DNA of 64,000 nucleotides from Palaemon carinicauda (Eukaryota; Arthropoda; Malacostraca; Decapoda; Palaemonidae): the NCBI RefSeq assembly GCF_036898095.1, contig NC_090728.1, positions 86,154,378 to 86,218,377 on the forward strand. The letters run 5' to 3'. Positions 34,601 to 46,489 of the stretch are shown here, in pieces. Each line of letters opens with the position of its first letter. The stretch's first letter is position 1. The translations under genes and the position numbers were made by a program. Below the pieces are notes generated by a model that was not told the origin of the DNA, did no database searches, and saw only the letters and a program-made list of their open reading frames with translations.

Positions 34601-34766
34601 ACCCAGCGACAAAACCAGTGTCGCCTGGCCAGACCTGACTAGGAAAGATTATGCCCCTCTTGCACTGAAAGGTGGCCGATGTTAAACAACCAAGACATCG
34701 TTAGGATGCTTCGAATGTGAGGAGGAGGGAAATTACCGATATCAGTCAAAGAAGTGCAAGAATTAA

Positions 34767-34828
<62 letters not shown>

Positions 34829-34846
34829 ATAATTTATATATGTATA

Positions 34847-34906
<60 letters not shown>

Positions 34907-34950
34907 TATATATATATATATTATATATATATATATATATGTTGCTGGGT
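34601..34950. mobile_element. Small TIR element (MITE) with TA-microsatellite core, GTAC duplication
   Basis: Ends ACCCAGCGAC (34601-34610) and GTTGCTGGGT (34941-34950) are inverted repeats with one mismatch. Both sides carry GTAC (34597-34600 and 34951-34954), and the interrupted sequence (gypsy-K LTR end, GCAAGTAC then ATTGATGAG) is continuous in other LTR copies as GCAAGTACATAGATAAC. The interior has a short palindromic GC piece (CGACAAAACCAGTGTCG) and about 170 bp of (TA)n. 350 bp, no coding capacity. Superfamily not assigned. Confidence 0.72.
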
Positions 34951-34954
34951 GTAC

Positions 34955-35679
34955 ATTGATGAGAAACACCATATATGATATTTGATAGTTTATGAAAAAT
35001 AGAAAAAATCTTTGTATGGAACTGTGCACTTCACAGCTCCAGCTGTGTGGTGTTTGGTTGTTGTGTGCATGCGCCATGTGCATATAGAAAGCTGCACGGC
35101 AGGCTGAGAAGAAGAGATAGCACTGTCACTTATGCAGTGCCAACCTTGGTGTGATTGTGATAGTTATCTCTCTTTAATTCTACGTGTGTTGGGCTAGAAA
35201 ACCGTGTACCATATTCTTAGATGTAATAAAGTGTAAATTTATATTATTATCCTACTTTCAGCTACATGAAATCAGTTTTGTTCACGCAAGATGAATTTTA
35301 GTTTATTTCGCGCAAGATACTTTCCTAGAATTTACAGCAAGCCCGCACCATTGTAAAACTAACATCCGAAAAACGGTCATATCATTTTGCCCCTCACTTA
35401 TTTTGTTGAGGATTAATAATCGAATTCAATTGCCCTCACTGATAATAACACTTTTATTTACTAACTTTGTATTATTCCTTTTATTTCTCTTTCAAAATTC
35501 TATATGTAATAATTATCGATTCATGCCAGTATCAAAACTGTAGGACTGATGATATTATAACATAGCGTATATACCACTAATTAATTGAAACATCTTTTAT
35601 TTTTTTTTTTGATGGGCAATCAGTTAGAGATAGCATGCAAGGCAATTAATAATATTTTCACATGTACTAATAAACTACC
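34955..35679. other. End of LTR copy a, then DNA with no recognised feature
   Basis: The first ~35 bp finish the gypsy-K LTR. The rest is AT-rich with no motif-bearing frame. Confidence 0.45.
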
Positions 35680-35728
35680 TGTTATGTATTTTGTACTGTA
35701 ATACTATATGCGCCACGGGTATTAAGAG

Positions 35729-35936
35729 TCAATAATAATAATAATAATAAGAATAGGGAAGTGGGGAATATGGGGAAAGGAAGAGTACCCCTGGATACAA
35801 TCCAATTTATAGCTCTAGGCAGGTACTCGGGATGGGAAATATTAAGGAAATAGGGAGAAAGAGAAGTACAGGAGAAGAATAAAAGAGAGGGGGAGACCCT
35901 CTTGCGATATTAGGGAATTGGTATTATTATTGTTGA
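35729..35936 (-). mobile_element. 208-bp retroposon-like insert in LTR copy b
   Basis: Interrupts the LTR between TATTAAGAG (35720-35728) and TATTGAGAG (35937-35945), a 9-bp target duplication with one difference. Read on the minus strand it ends in an (ATT)n tail, as LINE-mobilised sequences here do. Purine-rich on the plus strand (GGAAAGGAAGAGTACCCC). No coding capacity and no family assigned. Confidence 0.7.
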
Positions 35937-36760
35937 TATTGAGAGAAATGTTGCACAGTATTTCATTAATAGAACATATTTCAGCATAGTTTATAAGTGT
36001 AGTAGTGTATGTGATGAAAGATTTGATCATTTATTAACCGTCTCATAGTTAGGGTGCGATTCTTCTTACTTTTTTATTGCAGTAGGATTTAATCTTTTTA
36101 AGAATAATGCTCTTTTGTTATTTTTTAATTTCTGCACGAGTTTTGTTTACATATTCTCATTCGAGAGTCACAAGCGAGCAAGATTGTACCAGAGATGTAG
36201 GCCTGAACCAAATTAAACTTATTTTAATAAGAAGCCTATAATTAATCCCACCAAGACGATTCAGTGACAATACTGGGATAGTTAAATACAACGCTAATGA
36301 ATTATCATTATTCAAGGGATGTTTGAGGGTTTGAGGGCAGTAACTATTCAACCCAATTGATAATTACTGTATATTTGACGACAGTCAAGACAAAACCCAT
36401 GCAGAGAAGCAGCAACAGAAGAGAGCCAACTAGAAGATTGCAACCCCATGCAGCAGGAATACAGCCCAATTAGTGTAGGATGTCAAACAAAAAGCAAACA
36501 TCATACATTAATATTTTGTTTGTTAAGACCAAGTAAGGTAGGATTGAAATTTGTTACCAGAGGAATTAGGGGGTGAATATTTACGTAAGTCAATGATAGT
36601 TTACATAAAAACAAAAAGTGTAGAACTACTAAAGTTTGTTGCACATACACATAAAATGTGCAATTTATATAGCAATTATGTTAGAATTAACTTTGTCTAG
36701 GAAGTTAAAAGTTAATTTTGTAGATTTCATTTGCCTAACCTAATTCTAATAAGAAGTCGA

Positions 36761-37709
36761 AATGCCTCTGGATATTGAACATCCTGAGAAATTCAGCATT
36801 TTCGCTGAACCCATTTCTGTTGCAACACGATGGCAACAGTGATGTGAGGAATTTGATATATATTTAGAAGCATTAGGTAGTATGAAAGATGCGCATAAGA
36901 AGGTGTTATTACTGCACACAGTCGGTAGAGAGGTAAAGGAAGTGTTCAAGACACTACAACCTACCAATGACACTAGTAAAGCTGCGATTAAGGCTCTTAC
37001 TACATATTTTGCCCTGCACTCGACTCGGGAATTTAACAGTTTCATGTGAATTTCTAGGGTTAGAAACTGTTATCATAGATCAAGTTATTGCTTATTGCTC
37101 ATCACAAGAGCTAAGAAAAAAATTACTGCAAGATAAAGATTCAACAATAGAGAAGGTATTAACTCTAGGCAGAGCTTTAGAACATCAAATAGGCAAAGTA
37201 ATATAATAAGTAATCCTACAAGCAATAGAATGGAAAATTCTAAAATTAGCAAGATAGTCTCAAAGTTGAAAGACAATGAAAATCAGAGAAAGAATACGTC
37301 AAAGTCTAGTCATAGGAAATTGCCGAACTCTAATGCTCACAAAGATCAGAATCAGACCTATACGCAGAAGCAACAGGAAAAACCCAAATGCTATAGGTGT
37401 GGTAAAACTGATCATCTTGCATACAAAGCAAAGAAATGCCCTGCTACGGAACAAACATGCCAGAATTGTAGAAATATTGGCCATTTTTCCAATGTTTGTA
37501 GATTCCCCAAACAGTATGCAAAGAAAATAAATGCAGCAGTTGATCCTATTGGCCAAGAGAATAATGGGGGAAATGTTCATGATAATTCTGTCAAGAAAGG
37601 TGCAAAGAAACATGCATTGGTAGAAATGATCATAAATTGTAAACCAATTGTAATGTAAGTTGATACAGCAGCTGATGCATCAATTATGTGTGAGAAAACA
37701 GCTAAAAAT
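36761..37709 (+). pseudogene. gag and protease start of gypsy-K
   Basis: ATG 36761 opens MPLDIEHPEKFSIFAEPISV, with a stop about 24 codons in and continuation FDIYLEALGSMKDAHKKVLL. After a frameshift, CEFLGLETVIIDQVIAYCSS, a linker, and two CCHC-type knuckles at 37390-37500: CYRCGKTDHLAYKAKKC and CQNCRNIGHFSNVC. It closes with the protease start VDTAADASIM around 37660, after a stop at 37656. The protein packages element RNA. At least three stops or shifts. Homologous to the minus-strand gag at 57841-58600. Confidence 0.88.
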
Positions 37710-38084
37710 ATTTTTAATTTATTATGAAGGATTTGATACTTGTCTCAAATTTAGAATGTGATTCTTCTTACTTTTGTATGGCAGTAGGATCCAGTCTTTT
37801 CAAGAGTGATGCTCTTTTGTTATTTTTGTATGTGTTGTGTACAAGCTTTGTATACATATTCTCACTCGAGAGTCACAAGTGAGTAAGAGATCATCAGAGA
37901 TGTAAGCCTGAAACAAATTAAACATATGTTATTAAAGAAGCCTATAATTATATCACACAAAGACGAGTAAGCGAAGATGCTGGGATATTTATATACAATA
38001 CTAATGAACTATTATTATTCCAGGCATGTTTAAGGGCAGTAAATATGCAAGTACATAGATAACAAACACCACATTGGATACACC

Positions 38085-38440
38085 CCTGCTCCCATCAATT
38101 GTCATTGTCTTCGTTCATAACGTAAATTCCTGTCCAGTATATCAATGGGGTCCTCAAGACAGAGCTAAAATAGAGCCTAAGAATGATATAGCTTTAGAAT
38201 TGACAAAGTGAAGGTAGACCGTCAATTAATTACACTAAGTCACTTCTGTAATTTTTAGGTCTCCAGACAGGACAATTTTTTATTAGAGTGAAGGTTTGTG
38301 AACTACATCACCAAAGTTATTGCCAAATTGTTGAGCTAATGAGTATTAGTGCTCCTATCCCCCCTTATTGATCTGTGTTGCATGTTGTAGGGAGACATTC
38401 CTGGGATAGCAAGTTCCCACTCACATTCATAAAAAAATAT
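38085..38440 (+). repeat. Dispersed repeat, homologous to 58885-59200
   Basis: Shared blocks with 58885-59200 on the same strand include TTCCTGTCCAG, GGGGTCC, then AGAGTGAAGGT, TCACCAAAGTTATT and CAAGTTCCCACTCA. About 350 bp. It may be LTR-derived, but no element ends were identified here. Confidence 0.7.
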
Positions 38441-39920
38441 ATTACCCACACAAGTGGTCCTTCGAAGCAGATCCTTTACCTATGACTTATAAACATTAAC
38501 GTAAACTGGCTTGAGTAAGCATTGAGTACCTCACTATATCACACAAATTCACATGCACCAGCCAGTTTGTTGAATGTTTAAAGCCAAGACTTGAATTGGG
38601 AAGATAAATTTGTAGTCATGATGATCTTATTATTTCGACCATCAGTTTATGGAAAGACTGCGTAAACAGGTTCATTTCTTGTTTGAAGGGTTTCTACAAT
38701 TTGACGTAAGAACTTTGTTTTGTTTCGAATTCATTCATCCATGTGTTCATTCAAGGTGGCAGGTTCAGTCATAACCAGAGAGTTCTAAGCTGCTTAAACT
38801 AAGGTTTTTATGTTGTGCAGACGTCCATGTTTACTGTTCCGCGAGCGCGCCGGTCTATTTTGTTCTGTAAAATAATTTTGTCATATAACGTTCAATTCTT
38901 ATCATTTGTACCTTGGTTTATCTTCCCTCCTGTAGTGTCCCTTCCCAAATTTTCCAACTAACGTTCCTTGCAAGCCTAGCACATGTCCTTTTCCAACAGA
39001 GCGAATGTTATTTAAGTTTTTTTGCAAGTAAACGTAGAAACTTAATTGACCAATTCCGTTTCATTGCACGTGTTTGCTTTGAGATAGCAGATCTTGTCCA
39101 AAACCCTTTGTAGCCTGCTGTGTGTTTTTGTTTCATTAATTAACTGTGTAGTTTTATTTATAACTCCTTTGTTTACCACTTACAAGCGCATTATTGATTT
39201 AATTTTATCCTCTGCGTAGGGAAAATTGGTTCATTCTTTACGTAAGGAAATTGTGTTGTGTCCTATTTGTAAGGAAATTTGGTGTTTAACCTCTGTGTGA
39301 GGAGATTTTATGTTAATCTCTGTGTGAGGGAGTATATCTTTTGTCTGTTTTGTAAGTGTAAATTAATTTATTCTTTTTGTAAGGAGATTCTGTTTTTGTC
39401 CTTTTCACAAGGAAATTTTGTTTAATCTCTGTGAAGGAAATTTTGTTTGTTTAGCCTCTACTCAAGTGCACTTTTAACCGTTAAGCTGTTGCCTCGTGTG
39501 CCTATAACTTTTGAATTGTTCGGTAGTCACCTCAGCGCGCCCTCAACTGTGTATCTCTATCACGACAATAGTGTCAGCCCCGATCTTTTATTTTAACTCT
39601 CAACATATATTTTTGTCTCATATGCGCATGTACTCTTCGGCATGTTTTTTGCTCTTCATAAGTAGCTTCAATCATTCAATTATTGCCGTGTTTGTATATA
39701 CTTGTGATTTACATTTGTTTTGCCACTAAACCATTTTCCCTCATTAAGAGTAATTTCTAAATGTACAATCATCGGCACTGTGCGTCCATAACTTTGTAAA
39801 TATTTCTGAAAGCACCTGACATAGCACAGTGTTCATGCTCCGCAAATTGCCATAGAACTTTGAAAAATCAGATTTTCCCATTGGTTTGCCTAATCCTTTC
39901 ATCAATTGCAGTCAATCCAA
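38441..39920. other. T-rich DNA with weak short repeats
   Basis: The stretch 39200-39460 has several imperfect copies of GTAAGGAAATTNTG alternating with CTCTGTGTGAGGAGATTTT, a degenerate ~35-45 bp tandem. Otherwise nothing recognised. Its position before the frame at 39922 would suit a retroelement leader, but no LTR is defined. Confidence 0.4.
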
Positions 39921-39921
39921 G

Positions 39922-40260
39922 ATGGCAGACTCCTTTTGTAACACTAGCAACCCTCCATAGCCTAAGGTTGAAACGCTCGGCTCAAAGGAGATTAATGCTC
40001 GACTTGAGGGAAAGGAAGTAAAGTTCAAATTTGTTTGTGAGGATGCTAATTTGGCCCTTCATGTTCTTGCTTTGGTAGATTTTCCCAATATGGCTACTTG
40101 AGCCATTAAACACTTTAAAACTCTAGATGGAGAAGTAAGAGACAAACAGTGTAATTACAAAAGGTTTTGGAGACATCATTATGACAATCCCATAGAAAAA
40201 AGTAAATTATCAAGTGCTTGCTGCCTACTAAAGACATATTGAGATCACTTTTAATAGCCC
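39922..40260 (+). pseudogene. Unrecognised degenerate ORF (about 112 codons)
   Basis: Read from ATG 39922 (MADSFCNTSNPP) the frame has only two early stops (after codon 12 and near codon 59) and otherwise reads smoothly, for example EINARLEGKEVKFKFVCEDA and HFKTLDGEVRDKQCNYKRFW. Composition and a Met-start after a T-rich leader suggest an old retroelement gag, but I recognise no family motif. Could equally be a fragment of an unrelated gene. Confidence 0.35.
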
Positions 40261-40727
40261 TATGGCTCATCCAAATTTAAACCTAAAACCCAGTTAGTTT
40301 TGTTTTCCTTTGTTGACGACACCTTCAGTAATACACCCTGGTGTAAATGCCAATGGTTCCTTAGTAAAACCTCCTCATAAGTTCTCTCGCTTGTTCAATT
40401 TTCACATTTTAATACTATGCTGCCAGCACGGCACAAAATTAGTAATTTTACATAAGTCCCTCCTGTTCCATCCTTATTTTCCAATTTAAAGTCAGGGCTT
40501 AATCAGACTCAATCATCTTTGTCTATACTGCTATGATATTGCATTCTGGAGGAAATGCCAACCATGGTCTTAATGCAGATCCCCCTATTGGTAACGCCAA
40601 TACTACCCATCCTAACCGTGTATGTGTAGCTGCCTTGTAGTGATTGTCCCGTCATCAAATACTTAAATACCGCTCCAATATGTCAGGTTGTTAACATACC
40701 ATCCCACGGACCAGTGCACTCCCTGTC

Positions 40728-41034
40728 TGCCTCATTGGCAGCTTCTACTTGGGATATTTCAGCGAGTGATATACCAGAGAAATTTAGAGGTATCACAGAG
40801 TTCTTTATCTCCGGAGCGAATATCTCGAGTGATATCGTGTATAAATCGGGGACATATTAATAACAAGCCATGGTTATCCTTCCCTGAATAGAGTTAACAT
40901 TATCTCAAAGCATAAGGGACAGGGTAGGATGCATGAGAGAGAGAGCTGTTACAACTCCTGATCTCAAAGATGTGCTACGACTAGCACGCTTCCTGTTGAT
41001 CCATTCCGCTGCTTCGTGTTGATCCATTCCCCTT
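40728..41034 (+). repeat. DIRS left inverted terminal repeat
   Basis: Shares long blocks with the reverse complement of 50146-50455: GCAGCTTCTACTTGGGATAT, GTGATATACCAGAGAAATTT, AACAAGCCATGGTTATCCTT and CTCAAAGATGTGCTACGACT. Roughly 85% alike by eye. It also contains an extra near-duplicate of a GTTGATCCATTCC motif at its inner end. Confidence 0.88.
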
Positions 41035-41606
41035 CGCAGCCCCATCTTTGCTGTTCGCTTGGAGAGTTTCTGCCACTTAGCTTTATGAGTGTTTTATGAT
41101 CATGGATGCTTCAACTTCTTCCTCATCGACCAAGTTGAGTATCCACCCTTGCTAGTGTTGGAAAAATTCTTGTCTCCACCCACCCAGTTTTCTTATATTA
41201 TGTTGCATGCTTTTAATGTTCCGAAGCCGGCAGACTATCGGCGCCATTTATCATGTCGTCAAACACTGAAATTTTAAGTTATTTAGTCATTTACTTTAGG
41301 AATATGTTATTTTATTATTCTAAACTGTGCTATGTATATGGTATCCCCAATCCTTCCTTGGTGTTTCTTTTGTGCTTTTTATCAGGATTGGCTTAGGCTA
41401 GCCTACCCTAGCCATTGGCCATACTTGGTAAATGTTCACTAGTGCACCACTCCCTTCTTTCACCAAACCTTATGGGTTGGGTGAGGCCGTCTATCCTCCC
41501 ACGCTGTCGATTCGTCACGGTGGGGAGCTGCGGTCTTGAGGGTCCTTTTGGGAGTTGGATAGTGTTCTGTTACCCTAGGGTGACTGCTTTTCACCTTCCA
41601 CTTAGC

Positions 41607-42950
41607 TTGGGTTGCCAGATGTCCCGATTTTGCTGAGCATCTCCTGAATTTGATAATTTTGTCCCGTGTCCCAGCCAAGACCCTCACAGGACACCCTTTT
41701 GTCCCGCATTTAGTTCGTCATAAGAATATGTAAATAAGTGGATAAAATATCAACAAATTAGAATCCATACCTTATGATATAATGTAAAATGGTGATTTTT
41801 TGTTGAAATTACAATGACGAAAATATAAATTGAAAATATGAATTGAATAACCAAAACATTTTACTAAAGGTTTACTGTGTTTACATAAAACAGCCAATCG
41901 TGTTTGCACCTTGTTAAATTATTGAAGTGCTTGGCTGCTTAAAAGAACTCGTAGCAGTTATAAAGGCAAGAATGAATGAAAAGTTTATCCCTCTCAGTGT
42001 TAATGATAATGATGTCACATCTCAAGAGATGAAGAAATTCCTATTCGAGGTGGATAACTAATACGTCACTTACCATGACTATGTTGAGAAATGGGTTAAT
42101 TTCATCGTTAGAAAATTTTGATGTCTTTTCGTAGATGTTATTGGGTGTACTTCCAGTATGGGAACTTCTTGTCTGGAGTTAAAAGATAAAGGTGTAAAAA
42201 TTTACGACAACCTGCTTTTCTGCCAGTGGTCAACTAATAAAAACCTCCTTGATCAACAAATACAAAAAAAAAAAAAACGTGATAAATGAATGACCAAGAT
42301 GTGTCATGCAAGATGGTTTCCTATCATTCAGCAGTTGGACTTCAAAGGACAGTATTCTGAAATATTAATGTTGTGTGAATATCTATATAGTATTCCTGCT
42401 CATAATGCAATTGTGGAGGGTGTCTTTTCTATTATGACTGTTCAATGGATAGATGAGAGGAATAAGTTGGATGTGTTAACTATAAAAGCTATTTTGCAGT
42501 ATAAATGGAATATGAATTGTCATTGCAGAAAATTTTACAGAAAGGTAATAGCAAATATGGACTTTCTGAAAAAGGCTAAGTCATCTGAGAAATACAATTA
42601 AAAGTTCATGTCTTATTTCTGTGCTCATGAATTCCTTATCGTCATATATCTTCATGTTTTTCGTATGAAAAAAGTTTGTTTCATAATTATTGATTACTTC
42701 TTTTCCAAGTTAGTCTCGTTTTTTTTTAGTTTTTTTTATTGCAATTTGCATATATTAATTTTCCTAGTTTTTATTTTCTTCATATCTCATTAAAATAATT
42801 GCTTGATTTTTTTCGAGACGTATGCATATTGATCTGGGTGTGTATATATACTATATATGTAAAAATTTATATATAGATATAAGGGTTATAGGCTGGGAAT
42901 TGAGAGATTTAAGTGTCCCGGATTGTTTATCTTGGAATCTGGCAATCCTA
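41607..42950 (+). mobile_element. hAT transposon remnant with 8-bp target duplication
   Basis: Flanked on both sides by CACTTAGC (41599-41606 and 42951-42958), the 8-bp duplication typical of hAT elements. The termini are related inverted repeats: TTGGGTTGCCAGAT on the left, and the complement of the right end TAGGATTGCCAGAT. The sequences either side belong to the DIRS 5' region. A transposase remnant lies at 41950-42601. 1344 bp. Confidence 0.88.
41950..42601 (+). pseudogene. hAT transposase C-terminal remnant
   Basis: A broken frame (KARMNEKFIPLSVNDNDVTS and later pieces) leads into 42290-42601, open for 104 codons. Its SIPAHNAIVEGVFSIMTVQW, followed by DERNKLDVLTIKAILQYK, is the hAT dimerisation signature, where the family usually has a positively charged residue after VE. 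The N-terminal zinc finger and most of the catalytic domain are missing. Not functional. Confidence 0.85.
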
Positions 42951-42958
42951 CACTTAGC

Positions 42959-44671
42959 CTATATGTTTGGTGAGGCGGTACAGGTCTCGGGATTCTGTCC
43001 CTTGTGTCTACTTATGTTTACCCATTAGAGCACATTACCCCAGTTCTGATGCTAACTAATAGACCTCCTTATGTCGCCTTAACCATCATTAGGCTTCTCT
43101 CTTAGTCTTTGGTAGGCTATGCCTGGTTGTGAGGACTTGTCCTTCGTGCCTTATCACGGCAACCCCTCCGGGACACTATTGTTGTTCCATGTTGCTGTTG
43201 GGCCTTCCTGCCATGCTGCCTAACCATTTTCTGATTCTCCCATCACCACCCCTCCTTCCCCTTTCCTTGTGCCTGTTAGTGTGCCTACTTGTAGGCTATC
43301 TTTCCTGGCCTAGGTAGATGAGATTTCTCCTCCCCTGGTAGAAATCTCTCTGCTGCCTTATAGTCCACCCTTGGGTGTTTCTGTGCCCCTTCCCCTTCTT
43401 AGTTAGGCCATAACCTGACTGTACCGGAACTATGATCCTCTTGTTTAGTCATCTCACCCTAGCTTTTGAGCTTTCCCTCGCCTGCTAGGAGGCTAGGCTT
43501 ACCTACACAATTCTCTCATGGCCTAACCCTATCTACCCCAGAACTATGTTCCTCTAGTCTAGTCATCTCACCCTAGCTTTTGAGCTTTCCCTCACCTGCT
43601 AGGAGGCAAGGCTTGCCTACATAGTTCTGCTATGGCCTAACCCTAACTAGGCGCAGAATTGGTACCCCTTGGGTCACTCCTCTTCTCCTATGTCTGCAGC
43701 CTCTCTTCCTGTGCTATATCCCTCTTGCTATGGGGTCTTGACTCCCTTGCCTGATTAACCTATCTAGGCAGAGGTGCCACCTTCTGTTTCTGCTTCCTGT
43801 CTTGTCAGCTTGAGATATCCCTCTAGCTATGGAGTCTTGACCCTTGCCGGATTACCCTATCTAGACAGAGGTGCCGCCTCCTTTCTCTGCTTCCAGTCTT
43901 GTCAGCTTGAGTTTTTATAGCACTGGCTGTGCGTTGGTTATGGGTCACCCCCTCTGCCGCCTCAGTTGCAGCCTTAGACTAGTCATTTGCTCTTTCCTAT
44001 TCCACATCTGAGGAACATTGTTCTCTGGAGTTGGTCGACTGGATCCTGCCTGGTTGTCAGGACACTCTTTGAATTTTTAATTCTTAGCATCCTGCCCATC
44101 CTGTACCCCCACCTTGTGTAAGTTAATGATAATGATTAGGTTCTGGCTAGTTCTCTTATTATCTGCCTTTCACTCCTGTACTTCCCATTGAGTGTGGACA
44201 CTTTCCTTGGGATTGTCCACTCTACCGCCTTGTGTCGGCATGCCTTAGGTATTGACAGGTCATTCTTTTCTGGCTATTAGAAATAGTTGCCGCCTCCCAG
44301 CTGCTCCCAGCTGCTGCCTCCCAGCTGCTGCCGCCTCGGGGGCAGCTGTTGCTGGTCTAGGCAGTACGATGAGTGAACTTACTTTCTTAAGCTGTTCTGA
44401 TAGACCTACTCTGGAGGTTCTGGTATTCCTTTGATGTGATCCTTTCCGCCATATTCCTACTACACCGTCATTATATTTTGCTTCATAAATTATTTCAGAT
44501 TTCTGAGCTGTTTGGCATGTGTTCTATTATATTTTAGATTTAGCCATTCTTTAGTTGAAGGATTATCTAAGATAGGATATATAACTTTTTTTTTCCTAAT
44601 TTTAAGATATGATATTTTAAAGATGTTCCGGTACTCATTTACATTTCTTATCTTTACAGGTCGCTGATGAC
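42959..44671 (+). other. DIRS 5' non-coding region with two tandem duplications
   Basis: Pyrimidine-rich, GC-richer than the rest of the window. Two local duplications: TCATCTCACCCTAGCTTTTG starts at 43449 and 43563 (period 114), and ATATCCCTCT starts at 43716 and 43815 (period 99). Short frames here do not resemble proteins. It lies between the left terminal repeat and ORF1, so it may hold the element promoter, but I see no defined motif. Confidence 0.6.
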
Positions 44672-46478
44672 ATGGAGTGTTCTACGGTAACCTGTACCAT
44701 GCAGGTCACGCTATCCTGTGGCCATAAGACCTGCCAGAAACATAGAAGTTGCCATCTGTTCAAGGGATCCACTGCAATCTGGAACCCTACTGACGGCAAG
44801 GTTTGCATGGCTCTCCTTCAGACCGTTTTCTATACCACTGACGTCTCCTTGGACATCCGAGATCGAAGTCGGAAGACGCTCCGACACTGGGTAGGAGGCT
44901 TCCAGAAGAGCTCTCAAAAAGGTCCCCCTTATATTCCTTCTTTGGAACTGAAGGACCTCCTCTTTCTCAAGGCTGAGGTATCCTCCGTTTTTGGTTACCA
45001 TTTTACGACGGTCCAACTCCCGATGGTACCAGCAGATCATGCAGAGGATGAAGTCTGAGACGCTCTGCAAGTCATGAGCTTGGGCAGGGATGACATGTCT
45101 AGTACTTCTTCTGTTTCATCAGAAAAGGAGAGGATCCTGCTAACCTCGGAAGCCTTGGAAGAGTCATTAGATGTACATCAGGTGAGTGTAGTTCCCAATA
45201 CCTCCTTACTTTCTACCCAAGCCCCAGCTTCCACCTCCACCCCGGTTCTGATATTAGACAAACCTTTGTTACCCAGTAATTTAGAACTAATGGCATCCAT
45301 GAAAGCTTTCACGGAAAACTTAACCGCCAAATATGAACGTTCTCAAGTAGATCTAACAGTGAGGATAGAAGCATTACAACAGGCACCTGTTTCTAAGGCT
45401 CCCCCATCTTCGAGCCTACCAGAATGCACAGTTAAGAACCCTTGGTGCTATGCTGAGAATGTGGCCTTAACAAAAGGGTTCCAAGCCAGTTTCAGACTTG
45501 GAATTCTTTCCATCGATTGATAGCTATCCTTACTGTTACGTAAGGCTTAACTCAGAAGTCTCCATTATGGATGATATGATCACTAAGGAAACAATCATTC
45601 TGGATCATGGCAAGGCTCAATCCCTTTTGATCAGGAAGGTCAAGTTGGCTGAATTCACTAATATCCAACTTTCTGCCTTCGGCAGGAAACAGGCCACTTT
45701 TGTGGCCCCCAAAGATAACGTCTTCCCCTTTGCCTCTAAAAGCTTAGAGGACGTATTGAAAGCAGTAAGGAGGAACAGACCCTTTCCAGTGCCAGAGGAA
45801 TTTAAATCTGTCTCTCTATCCCTTACCTATAATTTTAATAATTGCGAGTACGTACAACATACATTCACTGTTGGAAAACTAGATAAAGCTGTTGGAGACA
45901 AACAGCTTAAAGAGAAACTGCCTAGGATTCCCGAATCCATATTGAAGGGAGAGCTGGAAGCTAAAGAGAGACTTTCTGTCTCTCTATCCTTCCGATCTTA
46001 TATAGAGATGATTATTGGAAACTATTATAAATCTGATCTCTTCCCTGTCTTAGCTAAAACTCACATAATCATGTTTCATAGGGATCTCCATGCTTTCGTC
46101 CTAGCCAGAAGGGCAAGTAGAGAACACGTTCTAGCTGCTGCTATGATCAGAGATGAACCCAGAAAACTGATCGACTCCAACATCTGGGGGAAGGATCTCT
46201 TCCCTGAGAAGCTGGTTAAAGAAGTCATGGAAAACGTGACTCAGGAGAATAAGAGCCTTATGGACAAGTGGGGTATTTCCTCTCAACGAAAATTTACCCC
46301 CAATGAAGGACCTCAACCCAAGGTCAAGAAGCCCAGAAGTCACTTCAAAGGAACGAAACCCTTTCCTGTCTCCATCCTTCAACCCAGTATACGAGAGCTA
46401 CCACCACGTTTCACCATGCCAAAGCTCATAGGAAGGGCTCCAGTAAAAGGGAAGGTTTGGAAGAGGCGGCCGAACTAG
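44672..46478 (+). pseudogene. DIRS ORF1 (gag-like), one stop and one frameshift
   Basis: From ATG 44672: a Cys/His-rich start (CTMQVTLSCGHKTCQKHRSC, residues 8-27), then WNPTDGKVC. An in-frame TGA at 45056-45058 interrupts, and the same frame continues to about 45510 (EALEESLDVHQVSVVPNTSL). A frameshift near 45505 moves to the frame 45498-46478 (LEDVLKAVRRNRPFPVPEEF; ASREHVLAAAMIRDEPRKLI), ending in a basic tail (GRAPVKGKVWKRRPN). About 600 codons in total. By position it is the nucleic-acid-binding structural protein of the element. Two visible lesions only, so it is comparatively young. Confidence 0.78.
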
Positions 46479-46489
46479 AGGCTGAGGAA

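Larger units (their letters stand above)
35680..38073 (+). mobile_element. Gypsy-K gag-only deletion element (LTR-gag-LTR)
   Basis: LTR copy b (35680 to about 36352, interrupted by a 208-bp insert), then gag and the first codons of protease (36761-37709), then LTR copy c (about 37720-38073) in the same orientation. All of RT, RNase H and INT are missing. LTR c also lacks its first ~110 bp, and homology starts directly after the protease codons, so one deletion removed pol together with the LTR front. It resembles terminal-repeat gag elements, but the defective LTR argues for simple decay. Confidence 0.8.

Noticed and set aside
41415..41687. Open frames at the hAT left border as coding
   Set aside because: They cross the DIRS/hAT junction and share no motif with either element.
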